A stretch of 64,000 nucleotides of DNA from Scleromatobacter sp038243995 (lineage in GTDB: Bacteria > Pseudomonadota > Gammaproteobacteria > Burkholderiales > Burkholderiaceae_C). Shown here one piece after another: positions 54,826 through 63,110 of the stretch. A program made the position numbers and the translations under genes. Numbering within the stretch: position 1 is the first letter of the stretch; each line of letters opens with the position of its first letter. The stretch spans positions 124,001-188,000 of the forward strand of contig JBBRTV010000003.1 of NCBI GenBank assembly GCA_038243995.1. Direction: 5' to 3'. The notes under the pieces are model-generated. The model was not told the DNA's origin. It ran no database searches and saw only the letters and a program-made list of their open reading frames with translations.

Positions 54826-55227
54826 ATACCCGTCATCGACGCACGTGCGAGATGCGGTGCGCGTTCGCCGGCAGCGAGGCGCAACACGGGCATGCCGGCG
54901 CCACGACGCCCGCGCGCCAGGCCGGCGTGCTCGACGACGGCCTGTCAGCGCTGCCCGACGGGATCATCCCGCCCGGTGATGCCCCGTTCCGGGGCCACCG
55001 TTTGCCCTGCGACGAGCGAACGACACCATCGTTCGCGAAAGGAGATCGCGTCTTTTCCACCGTCGCAGGGGACAAGCCTGTGGACAACGGGTGAGCTTGC
55101 CCCCCCGACCCGCCAACCATGCGGCTTCCGGCTGGATTGCCTGACAACGAGGCACCTGCCGCAACGAGTCTTCGTCGGCGGCGCTTGCGCCCCCTGGACG
55201 ACTCGACAGGAGCGACCGTCCAGCGCG
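54826..55227. other. Gene-free stretch of about 400 bases
   Basis: No coding frame with convincing codon use, no tRNA and no clear terminator was found. One TGTGGACAA (55079-55087) resembles a DnaA-box variant but is single. The stretch marks the end of the accessory block before the alkB gene. Confidence 0.5.
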
Positions 55228-55881
55228 TCAGGGACGAGCCTTGCGAAACGTGAGGTTGATGCGGTAGCGGCCGGCGAACGGATGCTCGCCGTCCTTCAGC
55301 GGCAGGACGCCGTGGAAGCGCAAGCGCGCCGGACCGCCCCAGACGACGACGTCGCCATGATGCAGCGGCACGCGGCGCGCCTTGTCGGCACGCGCGTCGC
55401 CGCCCCACGCGAACACCGCCGGCAGGCCCAGGGAAACCGAGACGATGGGCGCGCGCAGGTCTTGCTCGTCGCGATCCTGGTGCATGCCGAGCCTGGAGCC
55501 GGGCGCGTAGCGATTGACGAGGCAGGCGTCGGGCGCGAAGTCTGCAAAGCCCGCGCGCGCCGCCGCGGCGTGCGCGAGCGCGCGCAGGGCATCGGGCATC
55601 GCGGGCCAGGCGCGGCCTGTGTCGGGATCGACGGCATCGTAGCGATAGCCGAGGCGGTCGGAGACCCATCCGAGGGCCCCGCAGTTGGTCATCGCCACCG
55701 ACATGCGCAGGCCCCCCGGCGTGATCAGGTGACGAAACGGTGCGGCCGCGGTCACGGCCGCGAGCGCGTCGCCAAGCGCAGGCGCGCACGCGGTCGCGAA
55801 GCCACGCAGGACGATCGCGCCGGGGTCGAGTGGCTCGTCGCGCAGGTCAGGAACGTGGGCCGCGAAGAGATCGAGGGTCAT
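55228..55881 (-). CDS. alkB: AlkB-type alpha-ketoglutarate dioxygenase
   Basis: A 217-aa Fe(II)/2-oxoglutarate enzyme that removes alkyl lesions (1-methyladenine, 3-methylcytosine) from DNA or RNA. The iron triad is H and D in LGMHQDRDEQD and the second His in RLRFHGVLP. Arg residues in YRINLTFRKA bind 2-oxoglutarate. NCGALGWVSDRLGYRYD and CLVNRYAPGSRLGMH match E. coli AlkB order and length. It precedes nothing obvious on its strand and lies beside xthA, another repair gene. Confidence 0.92.
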   Translation of the reverse strand: MTLDLFAAHVPDLRDEPLDPGAIVLRGFATACAPALGDALAAVTAAAPFRHLITPGGLRMSVAMTNCGALGWVSDRLGYRYDAVDPDTGRAWPAMPDALRALAHAAAARAGFADFAPDACLVNRYAPGSRLGMHQDRDEQDLRAPIVSVSLGLPAVFAWGGDARADKARRVPLHHGDVVVWGGPARLRFHGVLPLKDGEHPFAGRYRINLTFRKARP

Positions 55882-55935
55882 GGCATGGAACCTTGCGGGC
55901 GGCTCGGCGCGGCGACGCGCGGCAGCGCGCCCGGT

Positions 55936-56706
55936 TCAATCGAGGACGATCCACGCCGGCGCATGATCGCTCGCCTTTTCCTTGCCGCGCTGCGCGCGGT
56001 CGACGTTCGCATCGACCAGGCGTGGCGCGAGGTCGGGCGACAGCAGCAGGTGGTCGATGCGCAGGCCCGCGTCGCGCGTCCAGGCGCTGCGCATGTAGTC
56101 CCAGAACGTGTAGATGCGTTCGTCCGGATGCTTCGCGCGCAGGGCGTCCGTCCAGCCCTGCGCGAGCAGCACGCCATAGGCCGCGCGGCTCTCGGGTTGC
56201 AGCAGGGCATCGTCCAGCCACGAGCGCGTGTCGTAGATGTCGAAGTCGGTCGGCACGACGTTGTAGTCGCCCGCGAGCACGACGGGGCGCCGCTCCTCCA
56301 GCAAGGCCGCGGCATGGCGGGCGAAGCGTCCGAACCACGCGAGCTTGTAATCGAACTTCGGGCCCGGCTGCGGATTGCCGTTGGGCAGGTACAGCGAGGC
56401 GACGACGACGCCGTCGACCTCCGCCTCGAGGTAGCGGCTGTGGGCGTCGTCCGGGTCGCCCGGCAACGCCCGGCAGCGCTCCCGCGGCGTCGCCTCGCGG
56501 GCGAGGATGGCCACCCCGTTGTAGGCCTTCTGCCCTGCCCAGAGGGCACCGTAGCCGGCCGCGCGGATCGCCGCGATCGGGAACGTCTCGTTCGAGGTCT
56601 TGAGCTCCTGCAGGCAGGCGATGTCCGGCCGGGTCTCCTCCAGCCACTCGAGGAGCCGGGGCAGGCGGCCGTTGATGCCGTTGACGTTGTAGGTGGCGAT
56701 CTTCAT
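55936..56706 (-). CDS. xthA: Exodeoxyribonuclease III
   Basis: A 256-aa AP endonuclease/3'-exonuclease. It starts MKIATYNVNGINGRLPRLLE. Catalytic residues lie in CLQELKT (metal Glu), SLYLPNGNPQ, VLAGDYNVVPTDFD and EKASDHAPAWIVLD (final Asp-His). It acts in base-excision repair. The start at 56706 follows the family N-terminus; a 28-codon longer frame is not supported. Confidence 0.93.
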   Translation of the reverse strand: MKIATYNVNGINGRLPRLLEWLEETRPDIACLQELKTSNETFPIAAIRAAGYGALWAGQKAYNGVAILAREATPRERCRALPGDPDDAHSRYLEAEVDGVVVASLYLPNGNPQPGPKFDYKLAWFGRFARHAAALLEERRPVVLAGDYNVVPTDFDIYDTRSWLDDALLQPESRAAYGVLLAQGWTDALRAKHPDERIYTFWDYMRSAWTRDAGLRIDHLLLSPDLAPRLVDANVDRAQRGKEKASDHAPAWIVLD

Positions 56707-56794
56707 GGTGCAGCGCGAGCATTCCACATGCCCGCTTCGCCCGCAAGAAGGCCCGGCGGGCAAGGGACGCCGGGCCCGCAAGCGCGTCACTCGA

Positions 56795-58132
56795 CTATCG
56801 ATTGCCCAGCGCGTGCCGCGCGGCCGCGCGCGCGCTCTGCTTCCTGCCCGCGCCGGTGCGCAGCGGGTCGAAGACGTACTGGCGCGCCCAGGCGACGCAG
56901 GCCGGGGCCTCGACGTTGGAGTGATAGTCCTTGCCGGCCATCTGCGCGATGAAGGTCTTGTAGGAGGGAACGGCCTGGATGTCGCTCGTGGCCACGGCGA
57001 CGCCCTGCGTCGCGAAGAACGTCGCGGCCTGCTGCGCGTTGGCCATCGCGTGCGGATCGGCGGAGCCGTAGCACAGGCTCAGCGGCCGCTTGGGCGCGAA
57101 GTTCAGCAGGTCGTTCTGCTGCGAGCGCAGGCGTGCGGGTTCGAGCGGGTTCGTGAGGTAGCGGTTCACGAACGCCGCGGTCAGCAGCCCGTTGTTGCCC
57201 TCCAGCACGGAGGGCAACTGGCCGCTGCGCGTCAGCCTGGCCATCGACGTCACGCTGGGCAGCAGCGTGTCGAATCCCGGCTCCGTCGCATAGGGGTTCT
57301 GGAACACATCGGTCGTCGCGGCGTACACGTCGCCATAGGTCTTCTGGTAGCCCGTGAGCTGCATCTGCGCGTAGCCGGGAACCCCGTCACCGACCTGCAG
57401 CATCGACATCATCGTGTCGGCGAGCGCGTAAGGGCCGCTGGTCGCGACGGCGGCGGCGATCTTGAACTCGGGCAGGCCGGACGCTTCCATCGCACGCTGC
57501 GTCGCCAGCGTGACGTAGCCGCCTTCGGACGTGCCGGTCAGGAACAGCTTGCTGTTCAAGGTACCGCCGGAAGCGAGGCAGGCGCGCACGGCGCGCACGG
57601 CGTCCATCGTCACCGCGGCATTGCTGTCCGCGTTCAGGTACGGGTGGTAGCCTAGCGTGGAGGCGCCGTAGCCGAGGTAATCGGGCATGACCGCGGCGTA
57701 GCCGGTGGCGCCGAACTGCGCCATCACCGTCTGCGGCGTGTGCATGACCGGGTCGGTCATCGTCATGTTGATCATCGGCCAGGTGCCGTGGTTGTATTCG
57801 ACGAGGGGGAACGGCGCGGCGCAGCCGGTCGGCACGATCACGCCGGCGCTCGCGACGGCGGCGCGGCCGTCCGGGGCGATCGTCTGGTATGTCATGTTGT
57901 ATTGCGTGGCGCCGCAGGTCGCGGCCGGGTAGAGTTGCGCTTCGGTGCCGAAAGTCGCGACCATGGCATCGATCTGGCTCGGGGTGCGCGCGATGACGGT
58001 CGTCATCGAGAGGCAGTCGCCGCGCGCCGCGGCATCGGCCGGCGGGGCGACGAACGCGAGGCAAAGCGCCAGCGCCGCGAGTGCGGGCAAGCCGGCGGAA
58101 CGAGCAGTGAAAGAACGGGGACGAGTGGTCAT
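56795..58132 (-). CDS. Secreted alpha/beta hydrolase (lipase/esterase-like)
   Basis: A 445-aa exported protein with a signal peptide (SAGLPALAALALCLAFVAPP...ADA). VEYNHGTWPMINM is the oxyanion region, FLTGTSEGGYVTL the nucleophile elbow (Ser), and SLCYGSADPHAM and GKDYHSNVEAPAC supply the Asp and His. It resembles secretory lipases/prolyl-oligopeptidase-fold esterases. The start at 58132 gives a clean signal peptide; the frame further upstream is not coding. A perfect CRP-type palindrome lies 169 bases upstream. Confidence 0.8.
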   Translation of the reverse strand: MTTRPRSFTARSAGLPALAALALCLAFVAPPADAAARGDCLSMTTVIARTPSQIDAMVATFGTEAQLYPAATCGATQYNMTYQTIAPDGRAAVASAGVIVPTGCAAPFPLVEYNHGTWPMINMTMTDPVMHTPQTVMAQFGATGYAAVMPDYLGYGASTLGYHPYLNADSNAAVTMDAVRAVRACLASGGTLNSKLFLTGTSEGGYVTLATQRAMEASGLPEFKIAAAVATSGPYALADTMMSMLQVGDGVPGYAQMQLTGYQKTYGDVYAATTDVFQNPYATEPGFDTLLPSVTSMARLTRSGQLPSVLEGNNGLLTAAFVNRYLTNPLEPARLRSQQNDLLNFAPKRPLSLCYGSADPHAMANAQQAATFFATQGVAVATSDIQAVPSYKTFIAQMAGKDYHSNVEAPACVAWARQYVFDPLRTGAGRKQSARAAARHALGNR

Positions 58133-58300
58133 GGGGTATCTCGGGTCGAGGTCGTGCAAGGCACGGTGGAGACCGGATCGGGACTGTGTCGCGCACGCCT
58201 CGGGGAGAGGCGCGGAACCGGCAGCGGTTCGGCGGTTAGTCGATGAAGGTCGAGCGGTGATCGCGCTGGCAGGTGAATGGCGAGCCGCGGGATCAGGAGA

Positions 58301-58322
58301 AAGTGTGACGGAATTCACACTT
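58301..58322. promoter_or_regulatory. CRP/Vfr-type operator
   Basis: AAGTGTGA, 6 bases, TCACACTT: a perfect 8-bp inverted repeat containing the CRP consensus TGTGA-N6-TCACA. It lies in the 543-base gap (58133-58675) between the divergent secreted hydrolase and the histidine kinase, closer to the hydrolase. The rest of that gap shows no other clear feature. Confidence 0.6.
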
Positions 58323-58675
58323 CGAGATTTCCCGAGAAAGCAAGCAATCCAGGGGCATTTCAGTCCCGGGACGGCCAGGCGGTAACAGGACATTTCAATG
58401 ACAGCGCGTCGATATCGCATTCCACAGGAGCTCGGCGCGCGGCACCGCTACAGGTCAGTGGCAGATGGCGCGTCGCATCGCCGCCGCGACGGTCGCGGCG
58501 ATCGCTGCGTCGGGCCGTCCGGCCTGCAACCCCTCGCAGCAGCGGGGCACCGGCGCGCGCAACTCGATAGCTTGCCGCCGGCACCCGGGAGACCGTCGAC
58601 TGCGCGCGGGAGGCGCAGCGTGACCCGGGCTCGCCCGAACGCCCGAGCCCCTGCTCGCCCAAGTTTCGCCGGGGG

Positions 58676-61324
58676 ATGCGCGTGCTGACCGGCAAAGCTG
58701 ACGCCCTCGTTGCCGCTTCCGACTTCAAGCTGCTGTTCGAGTCGGCACCGTGCAGGTTCCTCGTCCTCCAGCCCGATGCCCCGCGGTTCACGATCGTCGC
58801 GGCGAGCGAGGCCTTCGTCCTCGAGATCGGGCTACGGCGCGAAGACCTGCTGGGAAAAGGCATCTTCGAGGTCTTTCCCGAAGATCCCGGCGATCCCCCG
58901 GGGCACGGCGTCGCCAATACCCGGGAGTCGTTGGAGCGGGTCATGTCAGACAAGGTCGAGGTGTCGATGCCGCCGCCCCGACTCGCCATGCGCCGCCCGG
59001 ACGACAAGCAAGGGAATGAGGAAGATCGCTGGTGGCGCTCATCGAACTCGCCCGCGCTCGACGCGACGGGAGCGGTCGCCTACATCATCCATCGCCTGGA
59101 AGACGTGACTGAGCTTGTCCGGCTCAGCCGACCTCGAGCCCCGGCCCGGGTTCAGCCAGACGATCTGCTGTCGCTCACGGCGCGCATGGAGGCGCAGGGC
59201 TACCTCCAAGCCCTCAAGACCAGCGAGGCGGCGCACCTTCGCTCCAACGAGGCCCACGAAGCGGCGGCGCGGGAACTGGAGCGCGCCGTGGCGGCGCGCA
59301 CGCTCGAACTCGACCAGGCGTCCGCCGCCCTGAATTTGAGCGAGGCCCGGCTGCGCGAGATCTTCGATTCGGCCACCGACGCGATCCTGACCGCGGACGA
59401 GAGCCACCACATCGTCATGGCCAACGCGGCGACAGCCACCATGTTCCGCTGCTCGATCGCCGAGTTGATCGGTGCGCCGCTGGAGCGGCTGATGCCGGTG
59501 CGTCACCGCGAGAAGCACCGGCTCGATTTCGACGCCTTCGGCGACGCCCTGTCCGCCGCACGCCACATGGGCCGCACCCGGTACGTGGTCGGCCTGAGAG
59601 CCGACGGTACGGAGTTCCTGGTCGACGCGGCCATCTCGTATCTGAGCATCGACGGGCACAAGCTCTATACAGCCATCATGCGCGACGTCTCGGATCGCCT
59701 GGAGGCCGAACAAACCTTGCTGGCCGGCAAGGCGAAGCTGGAGGCGGCCTTGTCCAGCATGAGCGATTCCGTCTTCATTTCGGACAACGAGGGGCGATTC
59801 CTCGAACTCAACGACGCCTTCGCCACGTTCCATCGATTCAAGAGTCGGGACGACTGCCCGCAAAGAGTGGTCGACTACCCGGCCATCCTGGAGATGACTT
59901 TTCCGGACGGCACGCCGGCACCGCCCGGGCAGTGGCCGGTTCCCCGGGCGCTGCGCGGCGAAGCGGCCAGCAACGTCGAATACGGCCTGCGCCGCAAGGA
60001 CACCGGCGAGTCCTGGATCGGCAGCTACACCTTTGCCCCCATCAGCTCGGCCGAAGGGGCGATCGTCGGCGCAGTCGTCACGGCCCGCGACATCACCGAG
60101 ATCAAGGTCGCGCAGGCCGAGCTGGCGCGCTCTCATGAAGACCTGCGACTGCTGGTCGCCGCGCAGGACCGGATCCAGGAGGAAGAGCGCAAGCGGATCG
60201 CGCGCGAACTGCACGACGACCTCCAGCAGACTCTCGCGGTGATCCGGATCGACCTCAGCGCGATCGCCGATCGGCTGGAAACCGATCCGACCCGGATCGG
60301 GCCCCTGGTGTCCGAGGTCGACCGCCTCGCGCTGGCCGCGATCGTCTCGACGCGCCGCATCGTCAACGACCTGCGTCCGGAGATGCTCGAAGATCTCGGC
60401 CTCGTACCGGCCCTCGAGGCGATGGTGGCCCGATTCGCCGAGCGCGCGGGCCTGTCTTGCGCCCTGTACGCCGCCGCCGACGTCGGCGAGGCGTTGAGGC
60501 AGTCCTCCGCTGGCGCCACCTGCCTCTATCGCGTGACGCAGGAAGCCCTGAACAACATCGCGAAGCACGCCCATGCCGCCGTCGTGAAAGTCAGCCTCCA
60601 GCGCGCCGGGCCCGCCCACGTCGTATTGCGCATCAGCGACGATGGCATCGGGATGAATGCGGACGACAAGCGCAGCCCTTCGTCGTTCGGCCTCCTGGGG
60701 ATGGCCGAGCGCGTCCGCGCCCTGGGCGGGACGCTGACGATCGCCAGCAAGCCGGGCGAAGGGACCACCATCGACGCGGTGGTGCCGCTGTTCGGCGCGC
60801 CGGCGGCGCCGCCCTCCGCCGCGGGCGGGATCGACCGTCCTCCTCTCGCCGGGTCGCCGCAACAGCCGGACAACCCGGTCGCGGGCAAGCGCGAGCGTGG
60901 GGCCGAACCGGCCCAGCCGCTGCAGAGCGTCTTCGACGCGCTGGAGGGGAGTGTGGCCGTGCTCGACCGGGCCGGAACGATCCTGACCGTCAACCGCGAC
61001 TGGCGCGAGTTCGCCCGGCACGCAGCCGATCCCGGCCTGCGTGGCGGCGAGCCCGGAGCAGCCTATCCCGATGTGTGCCGCAGGAGCGCATCCGCGCGGC
61101 CGCAGACCCTGCCGGCCGTGCGCGGACTGAGCGAGGTGCTCGCCGGCGCCAGCGACGTCTTCATCTTCGAATACCCCTGCGACACGATCGCTGGCACCAC
61201 CTGGTTGCGCATGCACGTGGCGTCCGTGAAGGGCGGCATCGTGATCGTCACCCACGTGGACATCAGCAGCCGCATCGACAAGGCGCCGCCGCCGCCGCCC
61301 GCCGAAGAACATGCGGCGCGCTGA
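58676..61324 (+). CDS. Multi-PAS HisKA_3 sensor kinase with C-terminal PAS
   Basis: An 882-aa soluble kinase. A first PAS (FKLLFESAPCRFLVLQPDAP, about 17-150) is followed by a coiled coil (RSNEAHEAAARELERAVAAR). Two more PAS domains follow (about 225-350 and 355-480). The HisKA_3 dimerisation helix is EERKRIARELHDDLQQTLAV with phospho-His near 512, and the ATPase is YRVTQEALNNIAKHAHAAV with ISDDGIGMN. Past a Pro/Ala linker another PAS-like unit occurs (QSVFDALEGSVAVLDRAG to the end). NarL-type partners are expected, but no response regulator is adjacent. The start codon has no clear ribosome binding site. Confidence 0.85.
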   Translation: MRVLTGKADALVAASDFKLLFESAPCRFLVLQPDAPRFTIVAASEAFVLEIGLRREDLLGKGIFEVFPEDPGDPPGHGVANTRESLERVMSDKVEVSMPPPRLAMRRPDDKQGNEEDRWWRSSNSPALDATGAVAYIIHRLEDVTELVRLSRPRAPARVQPDDLLSLTARMEAQGYLQALKTSEAAHLRSNEAHEAAARELERAVAARTLELDQASAALNLSEARLREIFDSATDAILTADESHHIVMANAATATMFRCSIAELIGAPLERLMPVRHREKHRLDFDAFGDALSAARHMGRTRYVVGLRADGTEFLVDAAISYLSIDGHKLYTAIMRDVSDRLEAEQTLLAGKAKLEAALSSMSDSVFISDNEGRFLELNDAFATFHRFKSRDDCPQRVVDYPAILEMTFPDGTPAPPGQWPVPRALRGEAASNVEYGLRRKDTGESWIGSYTFAPISSAEGAIVGAVVTARDITEIKVAQAELARSHEDLRLLVAAQDRIQEEERKRIARELHDDLQQTLAVIRIDLSAIADRLETDPTRIGPLVSEVDRLALAAIVSTRRIVNDLRPEMLEDLGLVPALEAMVARFAERAGLSCALYAAADVGEALRQSSAGATCLYRVTQEALNNIAKHAHAAVVKVSLQRAGPAHVVLRISDDGIGMNADDKRSPSSFGLLGMAERVRALGGTLTIASKPGEGTTIDAVVPLFGAPAAPPSAAGGIDRPPLAGSPQQPDNPVAGKRERGAEPAQPLQSVFDALEGSVAVLDRAGTILTVNRDWREFARHAADPGLRGGEPGAAYPDVCRRSASARPQTLPAVRGLSEVLAGASDVFIFEYPCDTIAGTTWLRMHVASVKGGIVIVTHVDISSRIDKAPPPPPAEEHAAR

Positions 61325-61335
61325 CCTGCGCGAGG

Positions 61336-62109
61336 TCAGCGCGCGCGCGCTTCTGGTTCGGCTTGCGCCCGCAGCGCCCCCAGCGTCCCCACGGCGACCA
61401 GCACGCAGGTGCGCACGACCGCGCGCCGCGGTGCGCGGTAGCCGCCGGTCATCCACATCTTGGCCACCTGCAACGCCGCGCCGACCAGCGCCCTGCCCAG
61501 CATCTCCCGACGCGCGCGCGACCACTTCAACTGCGGCAGCGCCGCCGCGAGCGGGGCGATGGTGAGCTCGGCCATCTCGCGCATCGACGCCTCGTAGATC
61601 GCATCCACGGTCGCACTGACGCCCAGCACTTCGACCAGCACGATGCGCGCGAAGCGCGGGTCGCGCACGGTATCGAACCACAGTTCGTAGCCGAGAGTCG
61701 CCTGGCGTTCGATGTCGGCCGCGCTGCCGCGCCAGGACTCCGAGCGGACCGACTCGTCCAGCAGCCGGTCCGAGAAGCTGCGCATCACGCTGCGGAAGAC
61801 TTCGACCAGCAGGGTCTCCAGGCTGGCGAACGATTCGTAGAAGTAGCGATCGGTGAGCCCGGCCGCGGCGCAGATGCCCCGCACCGTGGCGCCGCGGAAG
61901 CCCTCGGTGCCGAAGAGCTCGATGCCGGCGTCGATGAAACGGGCGCGCCGCGCGGCGACGCGTTCTTCGAGCGCCCGGCCGCCATAGGCGCGCCCGGCGA
62001 CGTCGGGGGGCTCGACGCCCCCGCCGATGTCGCGCCGCCGCGAAACCGGCACGGGCTTCATCGTCGTCCCGGTCTTAGTCTTAGTCTTCGGCTTTGCGGA
62101 CGTGACCAT
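61336..62109 (-). CDS. TetR-family transcriptional regulator
   Basis: A 257-aa regulator. The helix-turn-helix is FIDAGIELFGTEGFRGATVR followed by GICAAAGLTDRYFYESFASL, which is typical. The N-terminal 45 residues are basic and Lys/Thr rich (SAKPKTKTKTGTTMKPV), so a later start (62061) is possible. It is divergent from the SDR-esterase operon and likely represses it through the palindrome at 62148-62165. The ligand is unknown, perhaps a fatty acyl or alcohol compound given the target enzymes. Confidence 0.88.
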   Translation of the reverse strand: MVTSAKPKTKTKTGTTMKPVPVSRRRDIGGGVEPPDVAGRAYGGRALEERVAARRARFIDAGIELFGTEGFRGATVRGICAAAGLTDRYFYESFASLETLLVEVFRSVMRSFSDRLLDESVRSESWRGSAADIERQATLGYELWFDTVRDPRFARIVLVEVLGVSATVDAIYEASMREMAELTIAPLAAALPQLKWSRARREMLGRALVGAALQVAKMWMTGGYRAPRRAVVRTCVLVAVGTLGALRAQAEPEARAR

Positions 62110-62117
62110 GCGCGTAT

Positions 62118-62165
62118 TTGACACGATACCGGCGCCCCCCTACTATCTGACGACAGGCGTCGTCA
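62118..62165 (+). promoter_or_regulatory. SDR-operon promoter with palindromic operator
   Basis: TTGACA (62118-62123), 17 bp, TACTAT (62141-62146) is a strong sigma-70 promoter. Directly after it lies TGACGAC-AGGC-GTCGTCA (62148-62165), a perfect 7-bp inverted repeat over the expected start of transcription. A TetR dimer bound there would block initiation. Confidence 0.65.
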
Positions 62166-62204
62166 CTTATTCACCGCATTCGAACAGACGCCGAGGAGAC
62201 CGAC

Positions 62205-63068
62205 TTGGCACGCATGAAACCCTGGACGCTGCGTCACGGCGTGGCCGTGATCACCGGCGCCGCGAGCGGCATCGGCGCGGCGCTGGCGGCGCAGCTCGCC
62301 CGGCGCGGGATGCACCTGGCGCTCGTCGACCTGAATGCCGCGGGCCTCGAGACGGTCGCGCAGGCCGCGCGCACGGCGGGCGTCTCGGTGAGCACGCACG
62401 TGCTGGATGTGACCGACAGCGCCGCCACGGCGGCCCTGCCCGCCGCGGTGCTCGCTACCCACGGACGCGTCACGGTACTGGTCAACAACGCCGGCGTCGC
62501 GCTCGGCGGGATGTTCGAGCAGGTCGCCGCCGAAGACTTCGACTGGCTGATGAGCGTCAACTTCGGCGCGACCGTCCGCCTGACGCGCGCCTTCCTGCCG
62601 CTGCTGGCGGCCGAGTCGGCGGCGCAGCTCGTCAACATTTCCAGCGTCTTCGGCATCATCGCGCCACCGGGCCAGACGGCCTACAGCGCGTCCAAGTTCG
62701 CGGTGCGCGGCTTCTCGGAGGCGCTGCGCCACGAGTTGGAGATGACGCAGTCGGGCGTCGGCGTCACGATCGTGCATCCGGGCGGCGTGCGCACCGCGAT
62801 CGCCGACAACGCCCGGCTCGCGAACGGCCTGGACGCGGCGGAGATCGAACGCGAACGCGCAACCTGGCGCGGCCTGCTCGCCCTGCCCGCCGCCGCCGCA
62901 GCCGAACGCATCGCCCGCGGCATCGAGCGGCGCGAGGCGCGCGTCCTGGTGGGCAACGATGCGATCGCCGCGGCCTGGCTGCAGCGCGTCTTTCCGGTCG
63001 GCTACTGGCAACATGCGGCACGCGACATCGCGCGCCGGCTCAAGCGGGCCGGCCAGGCCACCGGATAG
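62205..63068 (+). CDS. Short-chain dehydrogenase/reductase
   Basis: A 287-aa SDR. The cofactor loop is AVITGAASGIGAALAAQLAR, NNAG is in VLVNNAGVALGG, and the catalytic Ser and YxxxK are in LVNISSVFGII and TAYSASKFAVRGF. The start is TTG at 62205 with GAGGAG 7 bases before it; ATG 62214 is too far from that site. The C-terminal region resembles SDRs found with HSL-type esterases. An esterase gene follows after 42 bases. Confidence 0.88.
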   Translation: MARMKPWTLRHGVAVITGAASGIGAALAAQLARRGMHLALVDLNAAGLETVAQAARTAGVSVSTHVLDVTDSAATAALPAAVLATHGRVTVLVNNAGVALGGMFEQVAAEDFDWLMSVNFGATVRLTRAFLPLLAAESAAQLVNISSVFGIIAPPGQTAYSASKFAVRGFSEALRHELEMTQSGVGVTIVHPGGVRTAIADNARLANGLDAAEIERERATWRGLLALPAAAAAERIARGIERREARVLVGNDAIAAAWLQRVFPVGYWQHAARDIARRLKRAGQATG

Positions 63069-63110
63069 ACCCACCGGCCCGCGCGAGTACACACCGACAC
63101 CGGAGACCCC

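Noticed and set aside
55079..55087. TGTGGACAA, a DnaA-box variant in a gene-free stretch, as a possible origin
   Set aside because: Only one copy, no AT-rich unwinding region, and no dnaA, dnaN, gyrB or parAB nearby.
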